This document shows positions 16,812-27,744 of a DNA stretch of 59,866 nucleotides, piece by piece; position 1 is the stretch's first letter; every line of letters begins with the position of its first letter. This DNA comes from Sinanaerobacter chloroacetimidivorans. Lineage in GTDB: Bacteria > Bacillota > Clostridia > Peptostreptococcales > Anaerovoracaceae. The notes under the pieces are model-generated. The model did not search any database and had not been told where the DNA came from. It worked only from the letters and a program-made list of their open reading frames with translations. Made by a program: the position numbers and the translations under genes. The stretch lies in the NCBI RefSeq assembly GCF_018128545.1, contig NZ_JAGSND010000021.1, positions 1-59,866 of the forward strand, written 5' to 3'.

Positions 16812-17907
16812 GTTTATTGTTTTCCTCGCTATATTGGGTTAACTCCATATTGACGGATCGATGTCCCGTTGCAATTCTGATATAGTTTACTGTCATGAGC
16901 AGCAGAAATAAAATACCGCAATACCCCTCCAACGGAAGAATAAAGGCGATGATATTGCCAAAACCCAGCAGGCTGAGAAGAAAGCCGATAAACGCAGTCC
17001 CGATAATTTTATATTTTTTCGACGTATCATCCTTGAGCATGGTTGTAAATCCATAGAAATTACTGGAAGCTGAAGCATAAACCGCAAAAAGCAGCAGAGC
17101 GGCATAAGTCCATAGAAGTACCGGATTTAGTTTCCCTGCCAATGACAAAATAGGCAAAAGACTGCCGGAGGAAATTCCCGGATCACTGAGCATAGCCCGG
17201 TTCATGATAAAGGCGGAAAAACCCAGCAGAATTCCGCCTGCCGCCGCACCAAGAAACGCTCCAGGATGTGTTCTGGCCCTTTGAGTGCTGTTGGCCAGAA
17301 TGGGTATCCCTGCCAGCATATTATAGGAGATATAGATGACTGCAGCGGTGTACCAGCTTGGTGCCATAGGACTGATCTTCAACTTTACAGGTAAATGCGA
17401 TACCGGCAGATCCCGAAAGATAATGTTGAAGCATACGAAAAAGACAATCAATAATAATATGGGAATGATCAGTCGGAAGTATTTTGAAATTCTTTCAAAT
17501 CCTCCCAATACAGTTGCAAGCACCAGAACCATCAACAGGGACCCCCCGATGATTCTGTGAAAGCCGAACTGTTCCTGAAACAACGCTCCTCCGGCTGCCG
17601 CCATAACGATATAGACCAGGAATAAAATCACAGCGGTTATAGATCCTAACAGCTTTTCCATCCCTTTATGCGCAAAAGGCATGATCACCTTTCCAATCTC
17701 CGTTGTATCCAGTGCAATGCTGATCTTTACCGTCATCAGTCCAAAAAGTATAAACAGCATGGTAACCATCAAAACCGCCGGATAGCTGTATTTGCCGAAA
17801 ACACTGAAGAATTGCCAGATTTCTCTGCCGGACGCAAAACCGGCACCCATCAAGGTGCCGACATATAACAAAGCAATATTCAGTGAGGAAATGCTATGCC
17901 TGTTCAT
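16804..17907 (-). CDS. YkvI-type membrane protein (APC/LeuT-fold transporter-like)
   Basis: A 367-residue membrane protein with about ten hydrophobic segments. The opening NIALLYVGTLMGAGFASGREIWQFF is typical of the YkvI group, which is related to amino-acid and sodium-solute symporters with an unwound first helix (GAGFASG). It overlaps rarD by 14 bp on one side and the MBL gene by 8 bp on the other. Placement in an operon with ilvC and ilvB suggests transport of an amino acid or keto acid, but no substrate is known for the family. Confidence 0.7.
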   Translation of the reverse strand: MNRHSISSLNIALLYVGTLMGAGFASGREIWQFFSVFGKYSYPAVLMVTMLFILFGLMTVKISIALDTTEIGKVIMPFAHKGMEKLLGSITAVILFLVYIVMAAAGGALFQEQFGFHRIIGGSLLMVLVLATVLGGFERISKYFRLIIPILLLIVFFVCFNIIFRDLPVSHLPVKLKISPMAPSWYTAAVIYISYNMLAGIPILANSTQRARTHPGAFLGAAAGGILLGFSAFIMNRAMLSDPGISSGSLLPILSLAGKLNPVLLWTYAALLLFAVYASASSNFYGFTTMLKDDTSKKYKIIGTAFIGFLLSLLGFGNIIAFILPLEGYCGILFLLLMTVNYIRIATGHRSVNMELTQYSEENNKHE

Positions 17908-18859
17908 CTGCTCTCTCCTTACGCTCTTTCATTTCTCGGTTTTCTTTCAATTCTGTGTTTGCTTTATTTTCAGTGCCTTCTTTCCATTCTCCCACGGTGA
18001 AAATAATCAGACCTGCCCAGATAATGGAAAAGGTTATCAGCTGTATAGTATCAAATGGCTCTCTATAGACAAAGATCCCAAGCAAAAGGGTTAAAGACGG
18101 AGATACATATTCCGTGATGCCCAAGGTAACCAGATTGATACGGTTTGCTGCCATGGCAAACAGCATCAATGGAGTGCCGGTAACAATTCCTGCCAGTGCC
18201 AGCAAAGTGAGCTGGTAGGGTTCTGCTGTTGAAAAAGCACCCTTTCCGGAAAGCTCTATATACAATATAATAACCAAAGCCACAGGAACAAGCAACATCG
18301 TTTCGTAAAGCAAAGCTAGAACGGCATCTAATTTGTATTTTTTCTTGATTGCTGCATAGGAAGCAAAGCTTATGGCTAAAGACAATGCAATGATCGGAAT
18401 TTCACCATAATAAATCAGCATGACCAGAACCCCCAGGCCAGCCAGGAGAAGTGCTGTCAATTTATAAAGATTCAGTTTTTCATGAAAAAGCAGAATTCCG
18501 AAGATGCAGACAATGAGAGGTTCTATGTAATATCCAATGCAGGTTTGGATGATATGATCCGTACTTACCGCCCAGATATAAATCCCCCAATTGGTAGAAA
18601 TTAACACTCCCGTAAGAAAAAAAGTCTTTAGGATCCCCTTCTCTTTTAATGGTTTCTTGATCCCTTCCCACTTATATACCTTTAAGGCCAATACCAAGGC
18701 AAACAGAAAAGCCAGTACAATCCGGTAAAGCATGATCAGCAGAGGATTGACATCATCCAAGGTTTTCCAATATACAGGCAATAAGCCCCATAACACAGCG
18801 CAAAGGATTGCACATGCAATCCCTTGCGTATATTCTTTTTTACTATTTGTTTGATTCAA
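17894..18859 (-). CDS. rarD: RarD-type EamA/DMT transporter
   Basis: A 321-residue transporter of the drug/metabolite superfamily with ten predicted membrane segments in two EamA repeats. The first segment GIACAILCAVLWGLLPVYWKTL matches the RarD subfamily, and the cytoplasmic tail is strongly charged. The start is a TTG at 18859, two bases after the ilvB stop, with only a weak GGTG site, so translation may be coupled to ilvB. RarD substrates are unknown; co-transcription with ilvB and ilvC hints at export of a branched-chain or related metabolite. Confidence 0.8.
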   Translation of the reverse strand: MNQTNSKKEYTQGIACAILCAVLWGLLPVYWKTLDDVNPLLIMLYRIVLAFLFALVLALKVYKWEGIKKPLKEKGILKTFFLTGVLISTNWGIYIWAVSTDHIIQTCIGYYIEPLIVCIFGILLFHEKLNLYKLTALLLAGLGVLVMLIYYGEIPIIALSLAISFASYAAIKKKYKLDAVLALLYETMLLVPVALVIILYIELSGKGAFSTAEPYQLTLLALAGIVTGTPLMLFAMAANRINLVTLGITEYVSPSLTLLLGIFVYREPFDTIQLITFSIIWAGLIIFTVGEWKEGTENKANTELKENREMKERKERADEQA

Positions 18860-18861
18860 GT

Positions 18862-20529
18862 TTACACCAGCGTTTCTGTGAGTAATTGATTATTGATGGC
18901 TTCCCCCGGAGGTACGATAGGCGCAACATTCTCGTCGATATAGATTTCACAGGCAACAACGGCACCTGTTTTTCCGGATTTTGCTTCTGTCAGGGCCTTC
19001 CGTAGTCCTTCTTCGTTCTGAACAAAGTACCCGTTAAGTCCAAAAGCGGAAGCCAGTTTTTCATAGTCTACAACATCCGGCAAATCCGTTGACGAATATC
19101 TTTGATTAAAAAACAACTTTTGCCACTGTCTGACCATACCCAGAGTATGGTTTTTAATGACGATGGTGATGATGGGCAGCTTCTGGGAAGAAACGGTAGC
19201 CAGTTCATTCAGATTCATTCGAAAACTTCCGTCTCCGCTTATGTGAATCACCTGCTTATCCGGATTTGCAATCTGAGCGCCGATTGCAGCTCCCAAACCA
19301 AATCCCATGGTGCCTAAACCGCCGGAAGTAATAAAGGTTCGAGGTTTTCTGAAGGGCCATTTCTGTGCAGTCCACATCTGGTGCTGTCCCACGTCGGTGG
19401 CTACAATTACATCATCGCCCATGACATCGTTAATGATTTCAAATATGTTATCGGAGTTTAGTTTATCATGGGTTTTCCGTTTGGCCTTCTTCCAAGCCTG
19501 AATTCTTTTATTCCAATCTTCTCTTTTATTTTCTTCCACCATAGGCAGAACAGCGGAGAGCACACCCTTTACATCACAGTTTACGCAGTAGTCATATCTC
19601 ATATTCTTACCAAATTCAGATGGATCGATATCGATATGTATGATCCTTGCACTCTTTGCAAATCTGGAGGTATCACCGGTTACCCGGTCGCTGAACCTGG
19701 CCCCGACAGCGATAATAAGATCGCTGTTATGAACCGCCATGTTTGCTTCTTTTTCTCCATGCATTCCTGCCATCCCAAGGGATAAGGGATGTCTTCGGTC
19801 AAAGGATCCCATGCTCATTAACGTTGTTACCACCGGAATATTGGACTTTTCCGCCAATGCGGTCAGCTCCCCGGAGGCTTCTGAGATAATAACTCCGCCT
19901 CCGGCATAGATTACCGGTTTTTCAGCTCGATTGATTTCTTCTGCAATACAGGCCGCCTGTTCCATATCGACTGGCACTGGAGGGCAATCATCATATTCCG
20001 GTTGATATAGTTCAAAGAATCCCATTTCTACCATAAGGTTTTTAGGGACATCTATAATGACAGGTCCCGGCCTGCCGCTTTTGGCAATCCGGAAAGCATT
20101 ACGAATACTCGGAGCAAGTTCTTCTACGGTTCTGCAGAAAAAGCTGTGCTTGGTGATTGGCAGTGTAATTCCTACGATATCCACTTCCTGAAAGGAATCT
20201 TTTCCCAACAGATTGACAGGAACCTGACCCGTGATAACCACCATAGGGCTGGAATCCATATAGGCTGTTGCAATTCCTGTCACCGTATTTGTGGCACCTG
20301 GTCCGCTGGTGGCAAAGCAAACCCCAACCTTTCCGGTGGAACGGGCATAACCATCTGCAGCATGGGTTGCCCCCTGCTCGTGACTGGTCAGTATATGATT
20401 GATTCTGTCCCGATAGTCATATAAAGCATCGTAAAGGGGCATAATTTGTCCCCCCGGATAACCGAAAATGGTATCCACCTTCTGCTCTAACAGACATTCC
20501 ATGATTATTTGCGATCCCTTTAATTGCAT
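18862..20529 (-). CDS. ilvB: Acetolactate synthase, large (catalytic) subunit
   Basis: Thiamine-diphosphate enzyme that condenses two pyruvates to acetolactate, or pyruvate and 2-oxobutyrate to acetohydroxybutyrate, first step of valine and isoleucine synthesis. The 555-residue product has the catalytic Glu in TSHEQGATHAADGYAR, the FAD region and the ThDP motif GDGSFRMNLNEL with its terminal Asn about 27 residues later. ATG at 20529 (AGGG eight bases upstream) is preferred over the GTG nine bases earlier. No regulatory small subunit (ilvN) gene follows; rarD does. It could therefore be a catabolic-type synthase or use an IlvN encoded elsewhere. Confidence 0.92.
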   Translation of the reverse strand: MQLKGSQIIMECLLEQKVDTIFGYPGGQIMPLYDALYDYRDRINHILTSHEQGATHAADGYARSTGKVGVCFATSGPGATNTVTGIATAYMDSSPMVVITGQVPVNLLGKDSFQEVDIVGITLPITKHSFFCRTVEELAPSIRNAFRIAKSGRPGPVIIDVPKNLMVEMGFFELYQPEYDDCPPVPVDMEQAACIAEEINRAEKPVIYAGGGVIISEASGELTALAEKSNIPVVTTLMSMGSFDRRHPLSLGMAGMHGEKEANMAVHNSDLIIAVGARFSDRVTGDTSRFAKSARIIHIDIDPSEFGKNMRYDYCVNCDVKGVLSAVLPMVEENKREDWNKRIQAWKKAKRKTHDKLNSDNIFEIINDVMGDDVIVATDVGQHQMWTAQKWPFRKPRTFITSGGLGTMGFGLGAAIGAQIANPDKQVIHISGDGSFRMNLNELATVSSQKLPIITIVIKNHTLGMVRQWQKLFFNQRYSSTDLPDVVDYEKLASAFGLNGYFVQNEEGLRKALTEAKSGKTGAVVACEIYIDENVAPIVPPGEAINNQLLTETLV

Positions 20530-20559
20530 AATTATCACCCTAATTTATTTATTTTAAGT

Positions 20560-21579
<1,020 letters not shown>

Positions 21580-21650
21580 TTAAGATAATTAATAACAATA
21601 ATCTTTGTCTTGAGACACAAATATTTTTGCTTATTATTAAATATTAATAT

Positions 21651-21679
21651 ATTCTACTACTACCAAATTTACAAGTCAA
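21651..21679 (-). promoter_or_regulatory. Promoter of ilvC operon
   Basis: Minus strand -35 TTGACT (21674-21679), 17-bp spacer, -10 TAGAAT (21651-21656), about 95 bases before the ilvC start. The leader contains a short palindrome TGTCTTGAGACA near 21607-21618. No T-box signature was seen. Confidence 0.65.
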
Positions 21680-21866
21680 GGTTATTAGGCGATTTTATAC
21701 TGATATTTACTTATATTTATATCCGGCTATCCGGCATTTTTATCCTTTTATTCATTCTTTTAAAAGAAAAACGAGCCGCACAGAAAGCAGCCCGCTTTTC
21801 TCACTATTTTTAAGATCATTTACAAAACAGTTCTATGTTCGTTTTAACAGCTTCTGACGTTACCTC

Positions 21867-22196
21867 TTAGAATAATCCTAAGAATCCGCCGCCGCATTTA
21901 TCATCTTTTTGACTACCAAAAATCCAAAAGATAACAATAATGATAAGTATCCAGAAACCAAATCCACCAAAGCCGCTATCACAGCAATCATCTTTACAGC
22001 CACTACCGCCGAAGCCACCGCCGAAAAAGTTTGTACCGCCGCAAAGCAAGAAGATTATGACAATAATCCAAATCCAACCTCCAAAGTCCCAATCCGAACC
22101 ACAGTGATCATCATGATGATCATGACAATCACAATCCGGCTTGCAATCTCTATCGCAGCGATCTCTTTCGAAACATTGTCTCAAGTCATCACCCAC
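21867..22196 (-). CDS. Small Cys/His-rich glycine-rich membrane protein
   Basis: A 109-residue protein of unrecognised family. The N-terminal 34 residues are packed with Asp, Cys and His (DRCDRDCKPDCDCHDHHDDH), a potential metal-binding segment. Two hydrophobic stretches (about 40-52 and 81-93) flank a GGGFGGSGCKDDCCDSGFGG linker, and the tail is KDDKCGGGFLGLF. The composition recalls small Gly/Cys-rich Firmicute proteins of the spore or cell envelope, but that is only an impression. The GTG start at 22196 is supported by GGAGG eight bases upstream. It stands alone between the ilv operon and the rluA-type gene. Confidence 0.6.
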   Translation of the reverse strand: MGDDLRQCFERDRCDRDCKPDCDCHDHHDDHCGSDWDFGGWIWIIVIIFLLCGGTNFFGGGFGGSGCKDDCCDSGFGGFGFWILIIIVIFWIFGSQKDDKCGGGFLGLF

Positions 22197-22370
22197 CTAA
22201 AACACCTCCATGTACTGATAACATAATTCGTACATAATATGAAGAAGGCCGGTGATTGGTTCCAAGGTCCTGATACTCATTTCAATTTTCTGATCCGGAT
22301 CATTCCGACAATCGTTCCGTCAAATGAAATTTCATCGCGAAAATTACTTAGGAACCTGTTTTTCTTTATT

Positions 22371-23267
22371 TTACCCGATTTTCTCTAGGAGTTTCAGCAT
22401 ATCTTCCGGCAAGGGTGCCGTCACTTCCATCCTTTTCTTCGTTACCGGATGAAGAAAAGACAGAGATTCCGCATGGAGGGCCTGGCGTTCAATGAGCCAT
22501 ACTGCGGCCTGACCATAGAGTACATCACCTACTACAGGGTAGCCCAGATGTGAAAGATGAACTCTGATTTGATGAGTTCTTCCCGTTTCCAGCACCAGCT
22601 CCACCATGGTGTATCCTTTCGAGAATCGATTCAGTACTTTATAATGCGTAACTGAAGGATAGCCCCCTTCTCGCACTGCTCTTTTTAATTGATCTTCCTG
22701 TTCTTTGTCAATAGGCAGATCGATGGTGCCTTCATCTTCTTCCATGACGCCTTTCACGATGGCGATATATTTTTTAATCACAGCGTTCTCGCTCATCTGT
22801 TTTGAGAAATCATCCTGGCTGTGAGAATTTTTTGCAACCACCAGCAGTCCGGAGGTGTCCATATCGAGACGATTAATGAATCGGATTTTAAAATGTTTAT
22901 CCTGCTTTATCATATAATTCATAACACCGTTGGCAATGGTGTGACATGGATGACCTTTGGTCGGGTGCACTACATAGCCGGGCTGTTTATTGATAATCAG
23001 CAGGTCATCATCTTCATATACCACGGATATAGGGATATTCTCCGGTATAAATGCACTTCTCTCTTTTGGGAGCATAACAGTAATCCGATCCCCGGGCAGG
23101 GACTTTTCATACATTTTCACCGGGCTTCCGTTTCGTTCAACGCCGCCGTGTACTTTTAACTTGGCCATCAGTCTGGAAGAAAATCCAAAATTACGTTTTA
23201 AAAGCTCCTTTACCGGGAGCTCTGCGTCACTTTTTTTTATAATATATTCAAATTTTTCTTTTTCCAT
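22371..23267 (-). CDS. RluA-family RNA pseudouridine synthase
   Basis: Isomerises specific uridines in rRNA or tRNA. The 298-residue product has an N-terminal S4-like RNA-binding region (about 15-75) and the catalytic motif INRLDMDTSGLL, with the aspartate of the family (usually HRLDxxTSG; here His is Asn). The TGRTHQIRVHLSHLGYPVVGD motif is complete. Length fits RluD-like enzymes. Ribosome binding site AAAGGA. It is followed in the direction of transcription by the ilv region but separated by 175 bp. Confidence 0.9.
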   Translation of the reverse strand: MEKEKFEYIIKKSDAELPVKELLKRNFGFSSRLMAKLKVHGGVERNGSPVKMYEKSLPGDRITVMLPKERSAFIPENIPISVVYEDDDLLIINKQPGYVVHPTKGHPCHTIANGVMNYMIKQDKHFKIRFINRLDMDTSGLLVVAKNSHSQDDFSKQMSENAVIKKYIAIVKGVMEEDEGTIDLPIDKEQEDQLKRAVREGGYPSVTHYKVLNRFSKGYTMVELVLETGRTHQIRVHLSHLGYPVVGDVLYGQAAVWLIERQALHAESLSFLHPVTKKRMEVTAPLPEDMLKLLEKIG

Positions 23268-23310
23268 TTTTGTATCCTTTATCTAGCTTTCCTCTGCAAG
23301 AACTTTCTTT

Positions 23311-24108
23311 CTACAGGAATTTACTTTTTACCTTGCTCCAGAAATCATAGTTTTCAAATCTGAGCAGCTTTACAATAGACTCGGAAAATTCTATGTAAAT
23401 TTCTTCGATTCCACTATGTTTATATTCCATTCCGTCAGTGACAATAAGAATCTCCTCATCCCTTGAATATTCCGGATAAATCCTGATAGATAAATCCGGG
23501 GGGAGAATGATGCTTGAAGTGAAGGAGCGATAAGCTGTGGTATTCATTGGAGCGATAGGTGTTACCTGAAGCAGATTCAATCTTGGATCTACAATACTGC
23601 CCCCCAGGGAGTAATTGTAGGCGGTACTGCCTGCAGGTGTGGAAACCAGTAACCCGTCACCGCTGAATCTTTCGATAAAGCTTTCTCCGATAGAAAGATT
23701 CAAGTGAATCGTTCTGGAGCGCTCCCCCTTGAAAATAATTTCATTCAATCCATTATATATGTGCCGTTCCGCACCGTCTGTTGCAACGGCTTTCACTGTT
23801 TTCAAATGTTGAATTTCATATTTTTCATGCTTATATTTAAAGATAAATTCATCAAGGCCATCAGGATGCAATTCCTGAAAAAAACCCAGATGGCCTGTGT
23901 TAATACCGATGAATGGGATTTCGGGAAAATGATATTTATGAAGCGTTTGCAGAAAAGAACCGTCACCGCCAATGCAGATGATCAGTTCCGCATTTGGATC
24001 AAATTCTCTCGGCACCACAAAATCACTCTTTTCAAGTTTACGCTTCAAGAGTCTTTTCGTATCCTTAGACAATACCGTATCATTTGCAAAAACATTGATA
24101 ATTCTCAC
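23311..24108 (-). CDS. nadK: NAD kinase
   Basis: Phosphorylates NAD to NADP. The 265-residue product has the GGDGSF motif in LIICIGGDGSFLQTLH (about 46-61), the NExxxKG segment GLNEIIFKG and the STPAGSTAYNYSLGGS loop. Bacillus-type short form. The start is GTG at 24108 with AAAAGGTG five bases upstream. It lies 43 bp upstream of the pseudouridine synthase gene and 51 bp downstream of pepF, so the three form a likely transcription unit. Confidence 0.93.
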   Translation of the reverse strand: MRIINVFANDTVLSKDTKRLLKRKLEKSDFVVPREFDPNAELIICIGGDGSFLQTLHKYHFPEIPFIGINTGHLGFFQELHPDGLDEFIFKYKHEKYEIQHLKTVKAVATDGAERHIYNGLNEIIFKGERSRTIHLNLSIGESFIERFSGDGLLVSTPAGSTAYNYSLGGSIVDPRLNLLQVTPIAPMNTTAYRSFTSSIILPPDLSIRIYPEYSRDEEILIVTDGMEYKHSGIEEIYIEFSESIVKLLRFENYDFWSKVKSKFL

Positions 24109-24159
24109 ATCGACACCTTTTATCCCAATTCTTTGTACAGTAACGGATGCTTTTCTATT

Positions 24160-25956
24160 TTACACTAGTTTTTCGATTTCTACAATAAGTGTTTCGAACG
24201 CGTTCATGGCTTTTTCGATTGGTTCAGGCCTGCTCATATCGACACCTGCAATTTTCAGCAGTTCGATAGGGTCATCACTGTCTCCCGATTTTAAAAACTC
24301 AATATAAGCATCTCTGGCCGGCTGTCCTTTTTTCAGAATCTCTTCCGAGATAGCCGAAGCCGCCGAAAAACCGGTAGCATATTTATACACATAAAATGCC
24401 TTATAGAAATGTGGAATTCTTGACCATTCCATTTCAATCAAAGGATCATAGGATACCTTTGGTCCGAAATATTTTTTATTGAGTTTTCCATACTCATCGC
24501 TGAGCCATTCTGCGGTAAGGACTTCTCCGTTTTCTACCGCATAGTGAGTCAGCCTTTCAAATTCGGCAAACATGGTTTGTCTGAACAATGTGGTTCTGAA
24601 TTCTTCTATATAGAGATTCAGAAGATATTTCTTTTTCTCCGGATCTTTCGTATTCTCTAACAAATGATGAATCAAGAGAGATTCATTAACCGTAGAAGCC
24701 ACTTCAGCGGTAAAAATAGAGTGCCCGCCATAAATGAAAGGCTGATTATGTCTGGTGTAATAGGAATGCATGGAGTGTCCCATCTCATGCACAAGGGTAA
24801 AGACATCTTTCAGCTTCCCATTGTAGTTTAAAAGGATATAAGGCATGCTGTCGTAGCTGCCAAAGGAGTAGGCGCCGCTTGTTTTGCCCTGATTTTCATA
24901 TACGTCAATCCAGCCGGCTTCAATTCCCCGGTTCATCTTCTGCAAATAGTCGTCTCCCAATGGAGCTAAGCCTTCACGCATCATATCCAGTGATTTCTGA
25001 TAAGGAATTTCCTCTTTTGGCAGTTCCACAAGAGGAACATACATATCATACATGTGTACATCCTGTACTCCCAGAAGCTTCCTTCTGACCTCAACATATC
25101 TATGCAGAAGATCCAATCTGCTGTTTACCGTCTCAATGAGATTATCATAGACGGAAATAGGAATATTGTCACCGGATAATGCTGCATGCAGCGCAGATTC
25201 GTATTTTCTGATTCTGGCAGTGATAACGTCTGTCTTCGTATTGTAATTATAGGTAGTGGCAAGGGTATTTTTCAGCTGCCCGTATGCTTGATATACATGC
25301 TCATAGGCATCCTTTCTCACTCTCTGATCGTGAGACTCCATAAATCCAATATATCTTCCGTGTGTGACCTCAACCTCATCACCATCTTCGTCTGTAATGG
25401 TTCCGAATTTGATGTCCGCATTATTGATCATGGTGAAAATATCGTTTGTCGAAGAAGCGATTTCACTGATCTGAGCGAGTAGATTTTCCTCTGTTTGAGA
25501 TAAAACATGGGCTTTTTCTCTCAGAAACTCATTGATGGCATGTTCATAAAGCTTGAGCCCCTCTTCCGCTGCTATGAACCCTTTTAATTTATCCTCCGGG
25601 ATATCCAGAAGTTCCGGTGTAAAAAAGGACAGGTAGGAAGATGTTTTGGCAATCAGAGAGCTTGCTTTGTCACTCATGGCCTGGTATTTATTTACCTGAT
25701 TGTCCTCATCCTTTTTCATTCTTGCATAAACATAAACTCGCTCAAGAATGAGCCAGATGGTATCTTTCTTTTGAAAAGCTTCCAAAAGAACCTGCGGACT
25801 TTCCCCCAGCCTTCCCGCATAGCTCTTGAAATCTTTCGCTTTTTCTTCTACAATCTGATAATCCTTTTTCCATTGCTCCTCATCAGCATACATGGCTTCA
25901 ATATTCCATTTATATTTTTTATCGATCTGATCTCTGTTTTTTGTTTCTTTTCCCAT
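24160..25956 (-). CDS. pepF: Oligoendopeptidase F (M3 family zinc metallopeptidase)
   Basis: Cytoplasmic zinc peptidase that cleaves short peptides. The 598-residue product has the zinc motif HEMGHSMHSYY (HExxH) followed about 25 residues later by the third ligand Glu in the IFTAEVASTVNE segment, the M3 pattern. Size matches PepF. A good ribosome binding site AAAGGAG precedes the ATG, and a promoter TTCAGT-17-TATAAT lies at 26013-26041. First gene of the pepF-nadK-pseudouridine synthase unit. Confidence 0.93.
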   Translation of the reverse strand: MGKETKNRDQIDKKYKWNIEAMYADEEQWKKDYQIVEEKAKDFKSYAGRLGESPQVLLEAFQKKDTIWLILERVYVYARMKKDEDNQVNKYQAMSDKASSLIAKTSSYLSFFTPELLDIPEDKLKGFIAAEEGLKLYEHAINEFLREKAHVLSQTEENLLAQISEIASSTNDIFTMINNADIKFGTITDEDGDEVEVTHGRYIGFMESHDQRVRKDAYEHVYQAYGQLKNTLATTYNYNTKTDVITARIRKYESALHAALSGDNIPISVYDNLIETVNSRLDLLHRYVEVRRKLLGVQDVHMYDMYVPLVELPKEEIPYQKSLDMMREGLAPLGDDYLQKMNRGIEAGWIDVYENQGKTSGAYSFGSYDSMPYILLNYNGKLKDVFTLVHEMGHSMHSYYTRHNQPFIYGGHSIFTAEVASTVNESLLIHHLLENTKDPEKKKYLLNLYIEEFRTTLFRQTMFAEFERLTHYAVENGEVLTAEWLSDEYGKLNKKYFGPKVSYDPLIEMEWSRIPHFYKAFYVYKYATGFSAASAISEEILKKGQPARDAYIEFLKSGDSDDPIELLKIAGVDMSRPEPIEKAMNAFETLIVEIEKLV

Positions 25957-26012
25957 GGCGAACTCCTTTTTTTATTTTTCTATTTACATTTTATCCTTAA
26001 TTCATTAATATT

Positions 26013-26041
26013 ATTATAACAGTAACGGCAGCCTAACTGAA
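26013..26041 (-). promoter_or_regulatory. Promoter of pepF
   Basis: Minus strand -10 TATAAT (26013-26018), 17-bp spacer, weak -35 TTCAGT (26036-26041). Located 57-85 bp before the pepF start codon. Confidence 0.45.
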
Positions 26042-26227
26042 TAAAGAAAAAAATTTTATTGATAATTTTTCCAATTTTCTTTGTTCTGTCACATATATCG
26101 GTTCACCTGTCAATTCACCCAATTTATACGGCAAATTGATGATGAACTTATGCGAAGAAGTCACAAATCTTATTTGTGTTGATTCCTACTGTTTACTACA
26201 TCAATATGGAAAGGACATTAATTTTCT

Positions 26228-27046
26228 ATGGATAACAGACCGATCGGTTTTTTCGATTCGGGATTAGGCGGACTTACCTGCATACCTCATCTGATGAAGG
26301 CTCTGCCAAAGGAACGAATCATATATTTTGGAGATACGGCCCGTACGCCCTACGGCTCCAAAGCTCCCTCCACCATACGGCTTTTCTCTATGCAAATCGC
26401 TGATTTTTTGGTAAAAGAAAATGTAAAGATGATTGTGATAGCATGTAATACTGTAAGTTCAACCTGCCTGGAGGATTTGCAGCAGAAATATCCGCAGATT
26501 CCCATTGTAGGAATCATCAGTCCGGCTGCAAAAGTGATAGCCGGTACCTGCACAAAGGATAATAAAATAGGCATCATCGGTACAAAGGTTACAATCAAAA
26601 GCCAGGCATATGAGTCTCTGATTCACAATTTAAATCCTGATCTCGACTTATATTCCACCCCATGCCCCACTTTCGTACCTCTTATCGAAGAAGGCATCAT
26701 TCAAAACGAAATCATGGATTTATCTATTCAGTACTATCTGGATCATTTCATATCCTATAATAAGATCGACACTCTGGTTCTAGGCTGTACCCACTATCCT
26801 CTTATTCGTAAAAATATTGAAAAATTATATCCTGATTTACGAATTATTAATCCATCTGAGGAAATACTACAAAGCATTACTGCCCGTCTTTCTGAAAATG
26901 ATTTATTTGCAGATCAGGCAGTATTTGAAAACACTTTTTATGCCAGCGACTTATCTGAGAATTTTATCAACATGATCAATCGAATTTTCGAGAACTCTGA
27001 ATTTAAGGTTGCATTTAAAAGTTTTGAATTGGATACTTACAAATGA
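26228..27046 (+). CDS. murI: Glutamate racemase
   Basis: Makes D-glutamate for peptidoglycan. The 272-residue product has the opening RPIGFFDSGLGGLT and the two catalytic cysteines in VIACNTVSS (about residue 72-80) and LVLGCTHYPLI (about 181-191). AAAGGA lies upstream of the ATG but 12-13 bases away, which may mean modest translation. It ends 13 bp before the acidic protein gene. Confidence 0.93.
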   Translation: MDNRPIGFFDSGLGGLTCIPHLMKALPKERIIYFGDTARTPYGSKAPSTIRLFSMQIADFLVKENVKMIVIACNTVSSTCLEDLQQKYPQIPIVGIISPAAKVIAGTCTKDNKIGIIGTKVTIKSQAYESLIHNLNPDLDLYSTPCPTFVPLIEEGIIQNEIMDLSIQYYLDHFISYNKIDTLVLGCTHYPLIRKNIEKLYPDLRIINPSEEILQSITARLSENDLFADQAVFENTFYASDLSENFINMINRIFENSEFKVAFKSFELDTYK

Positions 27047-27059
27047 GGTGGATGGAATT

Positions 27060-27704
27060 ATGAGATTTAACGAACTTTTGGAATTACTGGAAATTGAAAA
27101 TCTGGATGAATTCGGCTACTTTGAGCACTTTGCTGCATTGGTTGAATGCGATGAAGAAATTTCTTATGAAATGTTTTATAAAGTGCTTTCCGATGTAGAC
27201 ACCGAAACCCTTTTGGATCTGACTGACAACTATTTTGAAGATATCCTCCAGGGTATGCCGGATGACGGTGTGGAAATCTACACCCTTTTCAGCACCATCA
27301 AGCAGGCCTTGATGGGACATTTAAAAGCTTCTTCCTCCCGGGAGGACAGGGTTCTTTATGTGGATGAATTGTTTAAATTCAGAACCTGGTACATCTTTGA
27401 CAGTGTCGTCACCTGTAAGAGATTAAAGGATGATGTTAAAAAAGAGGTTACACTCAGCGAAGCGCTATCCTTATATCGATCGGAAAAATTAAACGAAGAT
27501 CAGTACAGTTATGATTTTTCCGAGTGCCTGGACTATGATCTCGATGAATATACCATTCCTATCGATGCCGCAATTGACGAGGAATATGATGATATCCTGG
27601 AAGAAGACGAAGACCTGTACGAAGACGGCCTTATTGACAGAGATTTTCCGGTAATAGACGGAGAAGACTATGAAGAGGAAGAGGACGACTACGAGGATTA
27701 TTGA
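27060..27704 (+). CDS. Hypothetical acidic protein
   Basis: A 214-residue soluble protein of unrecognised function. The first 130 residues look helical and globular (MRFNELLELLEIENLDEFGY), and the last 65 residues are extremely acidic, ending GEDYEEEEDDYEDY. The ATG at 27060 with GAGGTGG upstream is preferred; the frame extends back into murI (to 27009) without a ribosome binding site. The 13-bp gap indicates co-transcription with murI, and a shared terminator follows at 27745-27775. Such acidic tails often act in protein-protein or polycation binding, but no role can be assigned. Confidence 0.7.
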   Translation: MRFNELLELLEIENLDEFGYFEHFAALVECDEEISYEMFYKVLSDVDTETLLDLTDNYFEDILQGMPDDGVEIYTLFSTIKQALMGHLKASSSREDRVLYVDELFKFRTWYIFDSVVTCKRLKDDVKKEVTLSEALSLYRSEKLNEDQYSYDFSECLDYDLDEYTIPIDAAIDEEYDDILEEDEDLYEDGLIDRDFPVIDGEDYEEEEDDYEDY

Positions 27705-27744
27705 TAGAAGTTCTTTTGGATGAAAAGCTGTTAAAACACTTACA

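Noticed and set aside
21580..21680. T-box leader for ilvC
   Set aside because: No AGGGTGG-type core or specifier helix was found between the promoter and the start codon.
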